Positions 1-8,719 of a DNA stretch of 64,000 bases are shown in pieces. The notes under the pieces were generated by a model. That model had not been told where the DNA came from and did no database searches. It was given only the letters and a program-made list of their open reading frames with translations. Positions within the stretch are counted from its first letter, which is position 1; the number at the start of each line of letters is the position of its first letter. The position numbers and the translations under genes are program-made. The DNA is from Robiginitomaculum sp. Lineage in GTDB: Bacteria; Pseudomonadota; Alphaproteobacteria; Caulobacterales; Maricaulaceae. Where the stretch lies: positions 16,028 to 80,027 of the forward strand of contig JAJFFQ010000024.1 in the NCBI GenBank assembly GCA_021776565.1, given 5' to 3'.

Positions 1-39
1 GGATGATTAGGCTTATGGGCCGTTTGAGGGCGTTCACCC

Positions 40-2631
40 TTAAGCGGCCATCTGTTCCAGAGCTTTACCATTAAAGGTCAATTTACCGTCGGCAACACTT
101 ATTTTGATCTGGTCGCCATCATTGACGACACCCTCCAGTATTAGTTTGGCCATTGGGTCTTGCAGTTGTTTCTGGATCACCCGCTTTAATGGCCTGGCTC
201 CATAGGCCGGATCATAACCCTGCTCGCCAATCCAGGTGCGCGCTTCATCGTCCAGTTCTATGGCGATGTTGCGATCCACCAAAAGCGTCAATAAACGCCG
301 CATCTGAATATCGACTATACCGGCCATGTGCTCAGGTTTCAGCCTGTGAAAGAGAATTATCTCATCTACGCGGTTCAAAAACTCTGGTCGGAAATGGCCT
401 CTTACGGCACCCATGACCGCTTCGCGGCTATCCTGGGCAGACTGTGATGAGGCGGCTGCCAAGTGTTGCGCGCCCAAATTGGAGGTCATGATAATCAAGG
501 CGTTACGAAAATCTACTGTGCGCCCTTGTCCATCGGTCAGGCGACCGTCATCAAGCACCTGTAATAACACATTAAAAACATCCGGGTGAGCCTTTTCAAT
601 CTCATCCAGTAAAATGACCTGATAGGGTCGGCGGCGCACCGCTTCGGTGAGCGCGCCACCCTCTTCATAACCAATATAGCCTGGCGGCGCACCGATCATG
701 CGGCTAACCGAGTGTTTTTCCATATATTCAGACATGTCCAGGCGAGTGATGGCGTGTTCATCATCAAACATAAACTCTGCCAGCGCCTTGGTTAGCTCTG
801 TTTTGCCAACTCCGGTCGGGCCTAAAAACATGAAAGACCCGATAGGTTTGGCCGGGTCAGACAATCCGGCGCGCGCCCGACGCACCGCGTCTGATACAGC
901 CGTTAGCGCCTCGTCCTGCCCGATTACCCGCCCCCTTAGCATATCTTCCATTGCCAGCAGTTTTTCGCGTGTTCCTTCGAGCATTTTTTCCACCGGAACA
1001 CCTGTCCAGCGGGAAACTATGGCGGCAACTTGCTCTGCATCGACCACTTCAAGAGCAACGCCTTGCTCGCTCTGTTCCTGCTCTTGTAACAAGGCGTCTT
1101 CAAGTTGCGGGATGCGGCCATATTTTATTTCGGAGGCACGCGCCCAATCGCCATTGCGCTCGGCTTCTGCCAATTCATTACGCAACAGCTCCAGTGCTTC
1201 CTTGGCCTTGGTCGCATCTGCCAGACGGTTTTTTTCAGCGCGCCAGGCACCGCCCAGTTCTGCCGACTGCGCGTCCAGTTCGATAATCTGGGTTTCAAGT
1301 TTTTCAAGGCGTTGTTTTGAAGCCTCATCGCTTTCCTTGCGCAAGGCCTCTGCTTCTATATGGGCTTGCACCAACCGACGATCGACCTCATCCAACGCTT
1401 CTGGCTTTGAGTCTATCTGCATACGCAAGCGCGAGGCCGCCTCATCCATCAAATCTATGGCCTTGTCGGGTAAAAACCGATCTGTGATATAGCGTGTGGA
1501 CAATGACGTTGCGGCCACAAGCGCGCTATCGGCAATACGCACGCCATGGTGAACCTCATATTTATCTTTCAAGCCACGCAAAATAGAGATTGTGTCCTCT
1601 GCATTTGGTTCCTCAACCATCACAGGCTGGAACCTACGCGCCAATGCGGCATCTTTTTCCACATGTTTACGATATTCATCCAGCGTCGTTGCGCCAATGG
1701 CGTGCAATTCCCCGCGCGCTAATGCAGGTTTGAGCAAGTTGGACGCATCCATGGCACCATCTGATTTACCCGCGCCCACAAGCGTGTGCATCTCATCGAT
1801 AAACAGAATTATCTCACCCTCGCCGGCCTGTACCTCATTGATGACCGCCTTCAGGCGTTCTTCAAATTCACCACGGTATTTGGCACCGGCGATCAATGCG
1901 CCCATATCCAGAGATAACAGTTTCTTGTTTTTCAAACCCTCTGGCACATCACCATTGATGATGCGCAACGCCAAACCCTCGGCGATCGCGGTTTTGCCAA
2001 CACCCGGCTCACCAATAAGCACCGGATTGTTTTTTGTTCGGCGCGAGAGCACCTGAATGGTTCTGCGAATTTCCTCATCACGCCCGATAATCGGATCAAG
2101 TTTACCCACACGGGCTGCCTTAGTGAGGTCATTGGTATATTTTTTTAGAGCATCATAAGCCTGTTCAGCAGTAGCGGTATCAGCAGAGCGACCCTTGCGT
2201 ATCTCATTTATGGCCTGATTAAGTTTTTGTGCAGTCAGTCCTGCATTTTTGAGAATCTCTGCTGTTTTTGCCTCCTTGGTAAGACATAGCGCCAGTAAAA
2301 CCCGCTCCACCGTGACAAAGCTATCACCCGCTTTTTGCGCTGCTTCCTCTGCTGTCTGTAACACCCTGGCGGTATCTGCTGACATATAGATACGCCCATC
2401 ACCGCCCTCTATTTTTGGCAATTTGAAGAGCTGTTCATTTACGTCCTGCAAGGCTTGTTCAGGCTGCCCTCCTGCGGCACGCATGAGGTTTGCACCAAGG
2501 CCTTGCACATCATCCAGCAGACTTTTCAGCAAGTGTTCGGGCGTAAACTGTTGATGCCCTGCCGCCAGCGCCTGGGTTTGTGCAGCCTGGATCATACCCT
2601 TGGCACGATCAGAAAATTTTTCTATATCCAT
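40..2631 (-). CDS. clpB: ATP-dependent disaggregase ClpB (Hsp104 family)
   Basis: Cytosolic AAA+ chaperone that, with DnaK/DnaJ/GrpE, pulls polypeptides out of aggregates after heat stress. The 863 aa match the usual full length. In order: Clp N domain (about 1-145), first AAA+ module with Walker A GEPGVGKT at 207-214 and Walker [14 protein letters not shown], a long charged coiled-coil M domain (about 400-530) that separates ClpB from ClpA/ClpX, then the second AAA+ module with Walker A GPTGVGKT at 604-611 and Walker [17 protein letters not shown]. The ATG at 2631 follows an AGAGGG ribosome site. It is alone on this strand, with the LytTR gene ending 165 bases upstream, and a sigma-32-like promoter lies in that gap. 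No terminator is visible in the 39 bases downstream. Confidence 0.98.
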   Translation of the reverse strand: MDIEKFSDRAKGMIQAAQTQALAAGHQQFTPEHLLKSLLDDVQGLGANLMRAAGGQPEQALQDVNEQLFKLPKIEGGDGRIYMSADTARVLQTAEEAAQKAGDSFVTVERVLLALCLTKEAKTAEILKNAGLTAQKLNQAINEIRKGRSADTATAEQAYDALKKYTNDLTKAARVGKLDPIIGRDEEIRRTIQVLSRRTKNNPVLIGEPGVGKTAIAEGLALRIINGDVPEGLKNKKLLSLDMGALIAGAKYRGEFEERLKAVINEVQAGEGEIILFIDEMHTLVGAGKSDGAMDASNLLKPALARGELHAIGATTLDEYRKHVEKDAALARRFQPVMVEEPNAEDTISILRGLKDKYEVHHGVRIADSALVAATSLSTRYITDRFLPDKAIDLMDEAASRLRMQIDSKPEALDEVDRRLVQAHIEAEALRKESDEASKQRLEKLETQIIELDAQSAELGGAWRAEKNRLADATKAKEALELLRNELAEAERNGDWARASEIKYGRIPQLEDALLQEQEQSEQGVALEVVDAEQVAAIVSRWTGVPVEKMLEGTREKLLAMEDMLRGRVIGQDEALTAVSDAVRRARAGLSDPAKPIGSFMFLGPTGVGKTELTKALAEFMFDDEHAITRLDMSEYMEKHSVSRMIGAPPGYIGYEEGGALTEAVRRRPYQVILLDEIEKAHPDVFNVLLQVLDDGRLTDGQGRTVDFRNALIIMTSNLGAQHLAAASSQSAQDSREAVMGAVRGHFRPEFLNRVDEIILFHRLKPEHMAGIVDIQMRRLLTLLVDRNIAIELDDEARTWIGEQGYDPAYGARPLKRVIQKQLQDPMAKLILEGVVNDGDQIKISVADGKLTFNGKALEQMAA

Positions 2632-2692
2632 AAAACCCTCTGTTTTTCTAGCGTTATCGGCCTTTGATTATTTGAGCACGAATGTATCAGCG

Positions 2693-2718
2693 AGATGGCA
2701 ACCCCTTTACCGGGCAAG
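2693..2718 (-). promoter_or_regulatory. Candidate sigma-32 (RpoH) promoter for clpB
   Basis: Read on the minus strand, CTTGCCC (2718-2712) and TGCCATCT (2700-2693) are separated by 11 bases. The classical heat-shock consensus is CTTGAAA, 11-16 bases, CCCCATNT; the -10 part matches at six of eight positions. It lies about 62 bases upstream of the clpB start codon. Assignment is by eye and inferred from the known heat control of clpB. A separate short dyad, TACACT-T-AGTGTA, sits at 2742-2754. Confidence 0.5.
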
Positions 2719-2796
2719 ATATGTAAGTGCTGTGTTCAGATTACACTTAGTGTATCTTTTTTGCAACACAAGGGGTTTGATGACCAATGCATGGTA

Positions 2797-3669
2797 TTAG
2801 CCATTTTGCCGCAGGATCGCCGAACCTGTTACCACCAGCCCATCCCGGTACCGGCGACTGGCACGGAGTTGTGTGCCGTTATTCAGGGTCAGGTATATAT
2901 CGCCACTGCCAATTGGCATAGTTTCAGCAATAGCTTCCGCATTGACCAGGCGGGTGCGGTGAATACGAAGCGCCGATACACCCGCCGCCTCCAATTGCTT
3001 TTGCAATGCACCAAGGCTGGTGCGCACCAAGTGCTGACCAGCGTTTGTAAAAACATCCACGTAATTTCCCGCCGCTTCTCCATAAATAAAATCTTCGCCT
3101 CTGATGTGGATGGTGCGCGCCCCACACTTTAAGGCCAAACGACCTGTTTTTTTTGCATCAACCCTTGCTGTTTCCAGTTCGCGTGCTTGCTCTGCCATAG
3201 CTCGAACGGCATAAAGAGCGCCAATAACCAGAAAATACGTACCCAAATCCTTGCGATATTCATAAATAATTTCGCGTAATACATCGCCAAAAAAAACGTA
3301 ATTTGAGTCCAGTAAAATTGGCCATGCCATTTTACGTAATGCCACCATGGCGCTGATATGAAATGCTGAAAAGACAAAGCTGCCCAAAACATGAAACGCG
3401 ATAGATCGTAACCAATTATCCGGGGTAAACACAAGCGTTCTAGTGGCACGTGCAATAATGGGAAATGTCGCCAGAGCGGCTACCAGACTGCTAATCTCGG
3501 TAATCCATGGTCTAAACCCCGGCGGCAGAGCGCCTTCTTTTACTGCCTCCATCTGGACAGAAGAAATGTTGACCAGAGTGAAGCAGAGGCCCACAACAGC
3601 AACCCAAAACCAAACCTTTAATTCGAGCTGTATTTCACGTTTTTGTATGTCTTCGCGCACAGTACCCAT
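2797..3669 (-). CDS. Membrane-anchored LytTR-type transcriptional regulator
   Basis: The 290 aa protein has about four hydrophobic segments in its first 160 residues (near 19-38, 57-76, 89-111 and 142-159), a short linker, and a C-terminal LytTR DNA-binding domain from about 185 to the end, with the typical IRGEDFIYGEAAGNYVDV start and the RIHRTRLVNAEAI core. LytTR domains bind direct repeats in promoters. There is no response-regulator receiver domain, so the membrane part is presumably the sensor. It diverges from the acyltransferase gene at 3874 with a gap of about 200 bases, so that gene and itself are the obvious candidate targets. The signal sensed is unknown. Confidence 0.85.
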   Translation of the reverse strand: MGTVREDIQKREIQLELKVWFWVAVVGLCFTLVNISSVQMEAVKEGALPPGFRPWITEISSLVAALATFPIIARATRTLVFTPDNWLRSIAFHVLGSFVFSAFHISAMVALRKMAWPILLDSNYVFFGDVLREIIYEYRKDLGTYFLVIGALYAVRAMAEQARELETARVDAKKTGRLALKCGARTIHIRGEDFIYGEAAGNYVDVFTNAGQHLVRTSLGALQKQLEAAGVSALRIHRTRLVNAEAIAETMPIGSGDIYLTLNNGTQLRASRRYRDGLVVTGSAILRQNG

Positions 3670-3873
3670 AATCTTCCTATACGAAGCGGCAACGCTTTTG
3701 ACTAGAGTTCAGACTCATTCACATTACGTTTACCACCTGGCCCGAATTTAACGCCTTTTAGCCCTTGCGCATGCCGTTTGAACCAAACCAGGGCCGGTTA
3801 AACCTTTGTCCGTGACCACCCCCTTTCTTTGTGTGCTTTGGCATAAAGTCACCAACACGTGCAGGGGTTTGTT

Positions 3874-5049
3874 ATGGGTTTTGCTTATCAAACGGGTCGC
3901 CGGTATGATCTGGACTGGTTGCGTATCATCGCTTTTGGAATTTTGATTTTCTACCATATCGGCATGTATTACGTGACCTGGGGATGGCACATCAAAAGCC
4001 CCTATGCTGGCCCCTGGCTGGAGCCTTTTATGCGCCTGGTCAATCCGTGGCGTCTGTCTTTGTTGTTTTTTATATCGGGTCTGGCGGCCCGTTTCATGCT
4101 GGACAAGGTTTCACGTGAAACCTTTGCCAAAGAGCGTCTATGGCGTTTATTTATCCCGTTATTCATTGGCATGCAGTTCATTGTTGCACCGCAAACATAT
4201 TATCAATTCTTGCACGCGGGCATCATAGAGCCGGGGTTCTGGGCATTTTTTGGAAACTACGCCAACCCTGATTTTGCCTTTCCTGGCACAACCACACCAA
4301 CCTGGAACCATTTATGGTATGTGACCTACCTTCTGGTCTATTCATTCCTGCTGGTTGGTCTTGCCCCGTGGTTAAAGATGCTGTCTGACGGCCCGATTGG
4401 GCGGTTTGTGACAAAGCTGCCCGCCTGGGTTCTAACGTTAATGTTACCGGTAATACCGCTTCTTATCGTCCGCTTTACCCTGACGCCACATTGGCCAACC
4501 ACCCATAATCTTGTTTCTGACTGGGCCAATCATGCCACCAGCTTTTTTATATTTTTGCTCGGCTATCAAATTGCCAAATCACAAAACTTTTGGCTGGCTA
4601 TCGATAAAGTGCGGCTTTGGTCTTTGGGTTTTTCTCTGGCGCTTATTATCCCGCTTTCTTTTTTATGGGTGCCGTGGGACGGGTTTGTGGATTGGGTTGG
4701 ACAAGACCCGAAAAGAGCGATTTTGCTGTTTGCCGCACGCGCTGGGCGTGTTTTATACGCATGGTTTGCCATCGCCACGCTTTTGGGTTTTGCGCAACGG
4801 GTTTTGAACAAGCCAAACAAGGCATTATCCTATTTAACTTCGATGGTTTTTCCTTATTACATTTTGCACCAAACCCTGATAATCGTTATTGCCTACCCAT
4901 TAAGCAAAATGGCGCTTGGTCTACCCTTGGAAGCCGCTGGCGTGATTTTTGGTACCGTTGCTGGATGTGTTTTAATCAGTGAACTTCTTATCAAGCGGGT
5001 TGCCCTTCTAAGGGTATTCTTTGGTATGAAAGCCAGGCCAAAACCTTAA
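3874..5049 (+). CDS. Acyltransferase family 3 membrane protein (OpgC/OafA-like)
   Basis: Multi-pass inner-membrane protein of the acyltransferase-3 family, whose members O-acylate sugars on glucans, lipopolysaccharide or other exported molecules. The N terminus carries the family pattern RRYDLDWLRIIAFGILIFYH, with the conserved Arg and His by the first membrane helix; about ten hydrophobic helices follow, and the protein ends in a basic tail. I start at ATG 3874 (391 aa), six bases after AGGGG; a GTG at 3859 is in frame but lacks a ribosome site. Acceptor and acyl donor cannot be told. The gene contains a perfect parS core at 4108-4121 that encodes VSRET. The divergent LytTR gene may control it. 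Confidence 0.85.
   Translation: MGFAYQTGRRYDLDWLRIIAFGILIFYHIGMYYVTWGWHIKSPYAGPWLEPFMRLVNPWRLSLLFFISGLAARFMLDKVSRETFAKERLWRLFIPLFIGMQFIVAPQTYYQFLHAGIIEPGFWAFFGNYANPDFAFPGTTTPTWNHLWYVTYLLVYSFLLVGLAPWLKMLSDGPIGRFVTKLPAWVLTLMLPVIPLLIVRFTLTPHWPTTHNLVSDWANHATSFFIFLLGYQIAKSQNFWLAIDKVRLWSLGFSLALIIPLSFLWVPWDGFVDWVGQDPKRAILLFAARAGRVLYAWFAIATLLGFAQRVLNKPNKALSYLTSMVFPYYILHQTLIIVIAYPLSKMALGLPLEAAGVIFGTVAGCVLISELLIKRVALLRVFFGMKARPKP
4107..4122. promoter_or_regulatory. parS-like ParB-binding site inside the acyltransferase gene
   Basis: The 14-base palindrome GTTTCACGTGAAAC (4108-4121) is identical to the bacterial parS core, flanked by one more G/C pair (4107, 4122). Two other copies in this window lie next to parAB. 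This one is about 28 kb from rsmG. Function is inferred from identity only. Confidence 0.7.
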
Positions 5050-5113
5050 CCAGCATTGGCGTTTAACTCTGAGCAGGATAAAAGGTATTCTCAACACTGT
5101 TTTGGAGAGTCTC

Positions 5114-5881
5114 ATGCTTGCGCTATTTACCCTGGAAAATCTGTTTACTCTTTTGATGCTGGTCGCCTTGCAAGCCGTGCTGGGCTTTGACAACCTTCTT
5201 TATATTTCTATCGAGTCAAAACGTGTGGAAAAGCGTCATCAGGCCTTTGTCCGCCAGGCCGGCATCGGCATTGCCATCCTGTTTCGGATTGTGCTTTTGT
5301 TCGTTGTTCTGCACATGGTCAGTGCGTTTTCTGCACCGCTTTTTGATTTGCGTCTGGATGGTGTTTTTGAAGGTTCGTTCACCATCCATAGCTTGATTAC
5401 TTTGCTTGGCGGCGGGTTTATCATTTATACAGCCACCAAAGAAATCAGCCATTTGCTGCTTGTCGAAGACCTTGAAGGAGAGACAAAACCAAAAGGCTCA
5501 ATGTTCAAGGCGTTGTTCTGGATTGTGACTATGAATTTGGTGTTTTCCTTCGATTCAATCCTGTCGGCTATGGCTCTGTCTGATGTATTCATCATTATGG
5601 CCACAGCCATAGTTCTGTCCGGGATCATGATGATCTGGCTTTCTGATTATGTTGCGACGTTTTTGGAGAAGAACCGCATGTATGAGGTGATGGGGCTTTT
5701 CATTCTTTTTCTGGTTGGTGTTTTGCTGGTTACCGAAGGCGGCCATCTGGCACACATTCAGCTTTTCAACTTCACGGTTGAAGCCATGAGCAAAACCACC
5801 TTCTACTTTGTTCTGGCCGTAATTATTATGACCGATGTTATCCAGAACCTGTTCCGGAAAAAGAACCCGTCTGGGGCCTAA
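5114..5881 (+). CDS. TerC family integral membrane protein
   Basis: Predicted inner-membrane protein of the TerC superfamily, linked in other bacteria to tellurite resistance and metal (manganese) efflux. The 255 aa have about seven hydrophobic helices with the family acidic signatures GFDNLLYIS near residue 23 and VFSFDSILSAMAL in the second half; the conserved Asp residues are thought to bind metal. ATG 5114 follows GGAGAG four bases upstream; an in-frame TTG at 5102 has no ribosome site. No yybP-type riboswitch is recognisable in the 64-base gap after the acyltransferase. Substrate is not determinable. It converges on ahcY, with a shared hairpin between them. Confidence 0.88.
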   Translation: MLALFTLENLFTLLMLVALQAVLGFDNLLYISIESKRVEKRHQAFVRQAGIGIAILFRIVLLFVVLHMVSAFSAPLFDLRLDGVFEGSFTIHSLITLLGGGFIIYTATKEISHLLLVEDLEGETKPKGSMFKALFWIVTMNLVFSFDSILSAMALSDVFIIMATAIVLSGIMMIWLSDYVATFLEKNRMYEVMGLFILFLVGVLLVTEGGHLAHIQLFNFTVEAMSKTTFYFVLAVIIMTDVIQNLFRKKNPSGA

Positions 5882-5912
5882 AAAAGCCCGCACCATATTT
5901 TGACGCGGGCTT
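5881..5912 (-). terminator. Intrinsic terminator between terC and ahcY
   Basis: An 8-base perfect stem, AAGCCCGC (5884-5891) with GCGGGCTT (5905-5912), has a 13-base loop. The A-run at 5880-5885 gives a U-run after the stem on the minus strand, so it best serves ahcY, which stops at 5942. It may also slow terC transcription. Confidence 0.8.
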
Positions 5913-5941
5913 AAGTCAGATTTCATAAATATAGGTTGGCC

Positions 5942-7237
5942 TTAATACCGGTACGCATCGCCCTTGAACGGGCCGGTTACGGGAACACCGATATAATCGG
6001 CCTGTTCGTCTGAAAGCACGGTCAGGTCAGCGTTCAGTTTACCCAAATGCAGACGCGCAACCTTTTCATCCAGATGTTTGGGCAGGGTGTAAACCTGGTT
6101 TTCATATTTGCTGCCGTGCTTCCATAACTCGATCTGTGCCAGGGTCTGGTTGGTAAAGCTGGCTGACATGACAAAGCTGGGGTGGCCTGTGGCATTACCC
6201 AAATTTACCAGACGGCCTTCTGATAACAATAAAATCCGGTTTCCACTGGGCAGGTCAATCATATCAACCTGCGGCTTGATGTTCGTCCATTTGTAGTTTT
6301 TCATATCAGCAACAGCGATTTCATTATCGAAATGTCCGATATTACAAACAATGGCCATGTCTTTTAAGGCGCGCATGTGGTCGGCGGTAACAATGTCTTT
6401 ATTGCCAGTTGTGGTCACGATAATGTCCACGTTGGCCACTACATCATCCAGACGGCGCACCTCAAAACCATCCATGGCCGCTTGCAGGGCGCAAATGGGG
6501 TCAATTTCGGTAACGATAACCCGGGCACCAGAACCAGCCAGACTTTGGGCAGAGCCTTTACCAACATCGCCATACCCGCAAACCACGGCGACCTTGCCGG
6601 CCATCATCACGTCTGTGCCACGCCGAATGGCATCAACCAGGCTCTCGCGACAACCATATTTGTTATCGAACTTTGATTTGGTTACGCTGTCATTGACATT
6701 GATTGCCGGTATTTTCAGCGTGCCTTTCTTGGCCATTTCATAAAGACGGTGAACGCCTGTGGTGGTTTCCTCGGAAACGCCGACTATGTCCTCCAGAAGC
6801 TCCGGGTGCTTTTCGTGCAGCATCAAGGTCAGATCACCACCATCATCCAGCAAAATGTTTGGCGTCCACCCGTTTGGCCCCTTTATGGTTTGCTCGATGC
6901 ACCATTCATATTCTTCTTCGGTTTCGCCTTTCCAGGCAAACACAGGAACGCCCGTTGCCGCGATAGCCGCAGCCGCCTGATCCTGGGTTGAAAAAATGTT
7001 ACACGATGACCAGCGCACCTCGGCACCAAGCGCGGTCAGGGTTTCAATCAGCACAGCCGTTTGAATGGTCATGTGCAGACAACCGGTAATTCGGGCGCCT
7101 TGCAAGGGCTGTTCGTTTGCATATTCTTTTCTTGTGGCCATAAGGCCTGGCATTTCTATTTCAGCAATATCAATTTCTTTTCGGCCCCATTCGGCCAGGT
7201 TAATGTCTTTGACTTTATAATCATCGTTCACAGGCAT
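5942..7237 (-). CDS. ahcY: S-adenosylhomocysteine hydrolase
   Basis: NAD-dependent cytosolic enzyme that reversibly splits S-adenosylhomocysteine into adenosine and homocysteine, clearing the inhibitory product of SAM-dependent methylation. Seen: substrate-domain motifs [20 protein letters not shown] and [15 protein letters not shown], the Rossmann motif [16 protein letters not shown], and the C-terminal KPQVDMIDL and [13 protein letters not shown], ending in the family KxDxYRY-type tail (FKGDAYRY). I place the start at ATG 7237 (431 aa), just before [17 protein letters not shown] and after AGGAA; upstream in-frame ATGs would add 19 unconserved residues. The adenosine it makes could feed the PfkB kinase at 52083. 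Confidence 0.97.
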   Translation of the reverse strand: MPVNDDYKVKDINLAEWGRKEIDIAEIEMPGLMATRKEYANEQPLQGARITGCLHMTIQTAVLIETLTALGAEVRWSSCNIFSTQDQAAAAIAATGVPVFAWKGETEEEYEWCIEQTIKGPNGWTPNILLDDGGDLTLMLHEKHPELLEDIVGVSEETTTGVHRLYEMAKKGTLKIPAINVNDSVTKSKFDNKYGCRESLVDAIRRGTDVMMAGKVAVVCGYGDVGKGSAQSLAGSGARVIVTEIDPICALQAAMDGFEVRRLDDVVANVDIIVTTTGNKDIVTADHMRALKDMAIVCNIGHFDNEIAVADMKNYKWTNIKPQVDMIDLPSGNRILLLSEGRLVNLGNATGHPSFVMSASFTNQTLAQIELWKHGSKYENQVYTLPKHLDEKVARLHLGKLNADLTVLSDEQADYIGVPVTGPFKGDAYRY

Positions 7238-7427
7238 GTGCGTATTCCTAATTCTCATCGGCATGATGGCAAAGGCGGTGAGGAAAGCCGTCATCCAAAC
7301 GCGCGGGAGGGTTTTGGCCCAGTGTCGGCGCTGGCTATAACAATGCTCGAGCGCCCTGACAAGTAGGATATAAGGATATCTTTATGTCCTGAAATTTGCG
7401 GCCCTCATTTTTTGCCGCTCCAAAATT

Positions 7428-7487
7428 CCCCATAATGGAGTCATTCGTTTTATTAGGGGTAAAAGTCATATAACGTCTATTATGGGG
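7428..7487 (+). promoter_or_regulatory. Leader with two competing hairpins over the ribosome site
   Basis: CCCCATAAT at 7428-7436 is perfectly complementary to ATTATGGGG at 7479-7487, which contains the GGGGG ribosome site of the gene at 7493. The same left arm can instead pair with ATTAGGGG at 7452-7459 (eight pairs, one bulged A). The two pairings exclude each other. The two right arms are also direct repeats, so a protein operator is an alternative reading. Confidence 0.5.
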
Positions 7488-7492
7488 GTAAT

Positions 7493-8518
7493 ATGAGTGT
7501 GCTTTCACCACATTTAAGGGAACAGGCGTTCGGGCGCAGGGTTGTGTGTTATACCTTGCAGGACGTGAAAATAGTTGCGCCACCACCAAACAGTGAAAAT
7601 TCATCAGAACTGGCTTTGCGGGCTGCTGATGGCTCCATAGAGCTTGTTGACGCAGAGAAATGGACTGTTTCACAAACAGAGGGGGATATTATAACGCTGG
7701 TTATGCTTTCGCCCCTTAAGGGTAAGCGAACATTTCTGGCATCCCTTATCAACCGCACCCGGCGCGAGCGCCAACACCTTTCGCCGTTATCAACCTTGCT
7801 GCGCAATGCCCGCGTTAGCCGTGGTCTTGGTTGGTGGTTAAGCTTTCTATTTCTTGCTGCCGCAGCCTTTATTACCGAAACGGGCCTTTCTGCACAATTA
7901 TTTTCAAAACACCTGGAGTTTGTTGAAAACTATACCTCTGGACAAATGGCATCGGTTTTCAACTTCTTTTCACACCCTCTTGATAATGTTTTTAATTGGT
8001 TATCAACCACGCTTTTACCTATATGGCCAAGCCAGACATCTTCAAGCTTTGGCTCTTTGCAAGATCACGGTGCAATTGCGCTAATTGCCATAATAATGAT
8101 GATTATTATTTTATTGTCCCGCAATATGCGCCCCCTGACCGTGGCCCTTCTGGTGACCTGCCTTTTTGTTCTGAAAATTCGTCTTTTTGGTTTTGGCAGC
8201 GCGCAAGGCTCTGTTTTGCTTTGGTATGCACCATTGCTTGCGCTGCTTGTCCTGACCGGAGCTATAAATCGACTACGGGATCAATGGCGCATGAATATCC
8301 GTCTTTCAGCAATTTGCAAAAGCCAGTTATCACAACCTCTGCCAGAAAGCATGATTATTAAAGAATCGCCCCCACCACCGCATTTGGGTATGAATGGCAA
8401 CAACACGTTAAACGGCATTGATTTACCTGAGCTTGATGAACAACCAGCAAAAACGCCTGATAAAACCGGGAACATGATCTATAGGGGCAATTCAGATGAC
8501 CTGACATCTCATTTTTGA
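7493..8518 (+). CDS. Unrecognised membrane protein
   Basis: I do not recognise this 341 aa protein. A polar N-terminal part of about 105 residues ends in a basic stretch (NRTRRERQH). It is followed by a hydrophobic helix (WWLSFLFLAAAAFITETGL), a roughly 60-residue loop, then three closely spaced helices from about 198 to 260 (IALIAIIMMIIILL, LTVALLVTCLFVLKI, SVLLWYAPLLALLVLTGA) and a polar, proline-rich C-terminal tail of about 75 residues. No enzyme motif is visible. ATG 7493 follows GGGGG at 7484-7488, which is part of a predicted hairpin. It diverges from ahcY with a 255-base gap and ends before a strong hairpin. Confidence 0.7.
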   Translation: MSVLSPHLREQAFGRRVVCYTLQDVKIVAPPPNSENSSELALRAADGSIELVDAEKWTVSQTEGDIITLVMLSPLKGKRTFLASLINRTRRERQHLSPLSTLLRNARVSRGLGWWLSFLFLAAAAFITETGLSAQLFSKHLEFVENYTSGQMASVFNFFSHPLDNVFNWLSTTLLPIWPSQTSSSFGSLQDHGAIALIAIIMMIIILLSRNMRPLTVALLVTCLFVLKIRLFGFGSAQGSVLLWYAPLLALLVLTGAINRLRDQWRMNIRLSAICKSQLSQPLPESMIIKESPPPPHLGMNGNNTLNGIDLPELDEQPAKTPDKTGNMIYRGNSDDLTSHF

Positions 8519-8556
8519 AAATCAGGCGGGGGATTATAGTTTTTCAACAAAAAAGA

Positions 8557-8586
8557 GGGCCAGCGCACGAAGCGCCAGCCCTTTTT
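8557..8586 (-). terminator. Strong hairpin terminator
   Basis: GGGCCAGCGC (8557-8566) and GCGCCAGCCC (8572-8581) enclose a 5-base loop. In minus-strand RNA all ten positions pair, two as G-U wobbles; in plus-strand RNA those two are C-A mismatches. A-run 8549-8554 and T-run 8582-8586 flank it, so it can act in both directions but fits the minus strand best (hisS side). Confidence 0.75.
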
Positions 8587-8659
8587 AAGGTCGGTCGATG
8601 AGGGACGTTTCCTCCCCGAAAACGCCGAACGAAGCGTCAGACGCCTCATTTGAAGCCAT
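8585..8659 (-). CDS. Possible 24-residue small ORF next to the terminator
   Basis: Between hisS and the terminator lies a minus-strand ORF from ATG 8659 to TAA 8585 coding for 24 residues (begins MASNEASDASFGVF, ends EETSLIDRP). Its stop codon touches the T-run of the terminator hairpin. No Shine-Dalgarno sequence precedes it; the bases just upstream (CTCCCTCCTC) are pyrimidine-rich and could pair with GGGGAGG inside the ORF. It may be a real small protein, a structured 3' tail of the hisS message, or a small RNA. Confidence 0.3.
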   Translation of the reverse strand: MASNEASDASFGVFGEETSLIDRP

Positions 8660-8719
8660 CTTTGAGGAGGGAGCAGGCAGAGTCAAGTCAGCGCCATGAA
8701 TTGGTAATAATTGCAACCC

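Noticed and set aside
698..1492. 264-codon plus-strand ORF opposite clpB
   Set aside because: Antisense to strongly conserved ClpB; serine/alanine-rich translation typical of a shadow frame, with no ribosome site.
7238..7300. SAH or SAM riboswitch in the ahcY leader
   Set aside because: There is an imperfect 8-base stem (7263-7270 with 7287-7294), but I cannot recognise the conserved core of any SAH/SAM riboswitch class.
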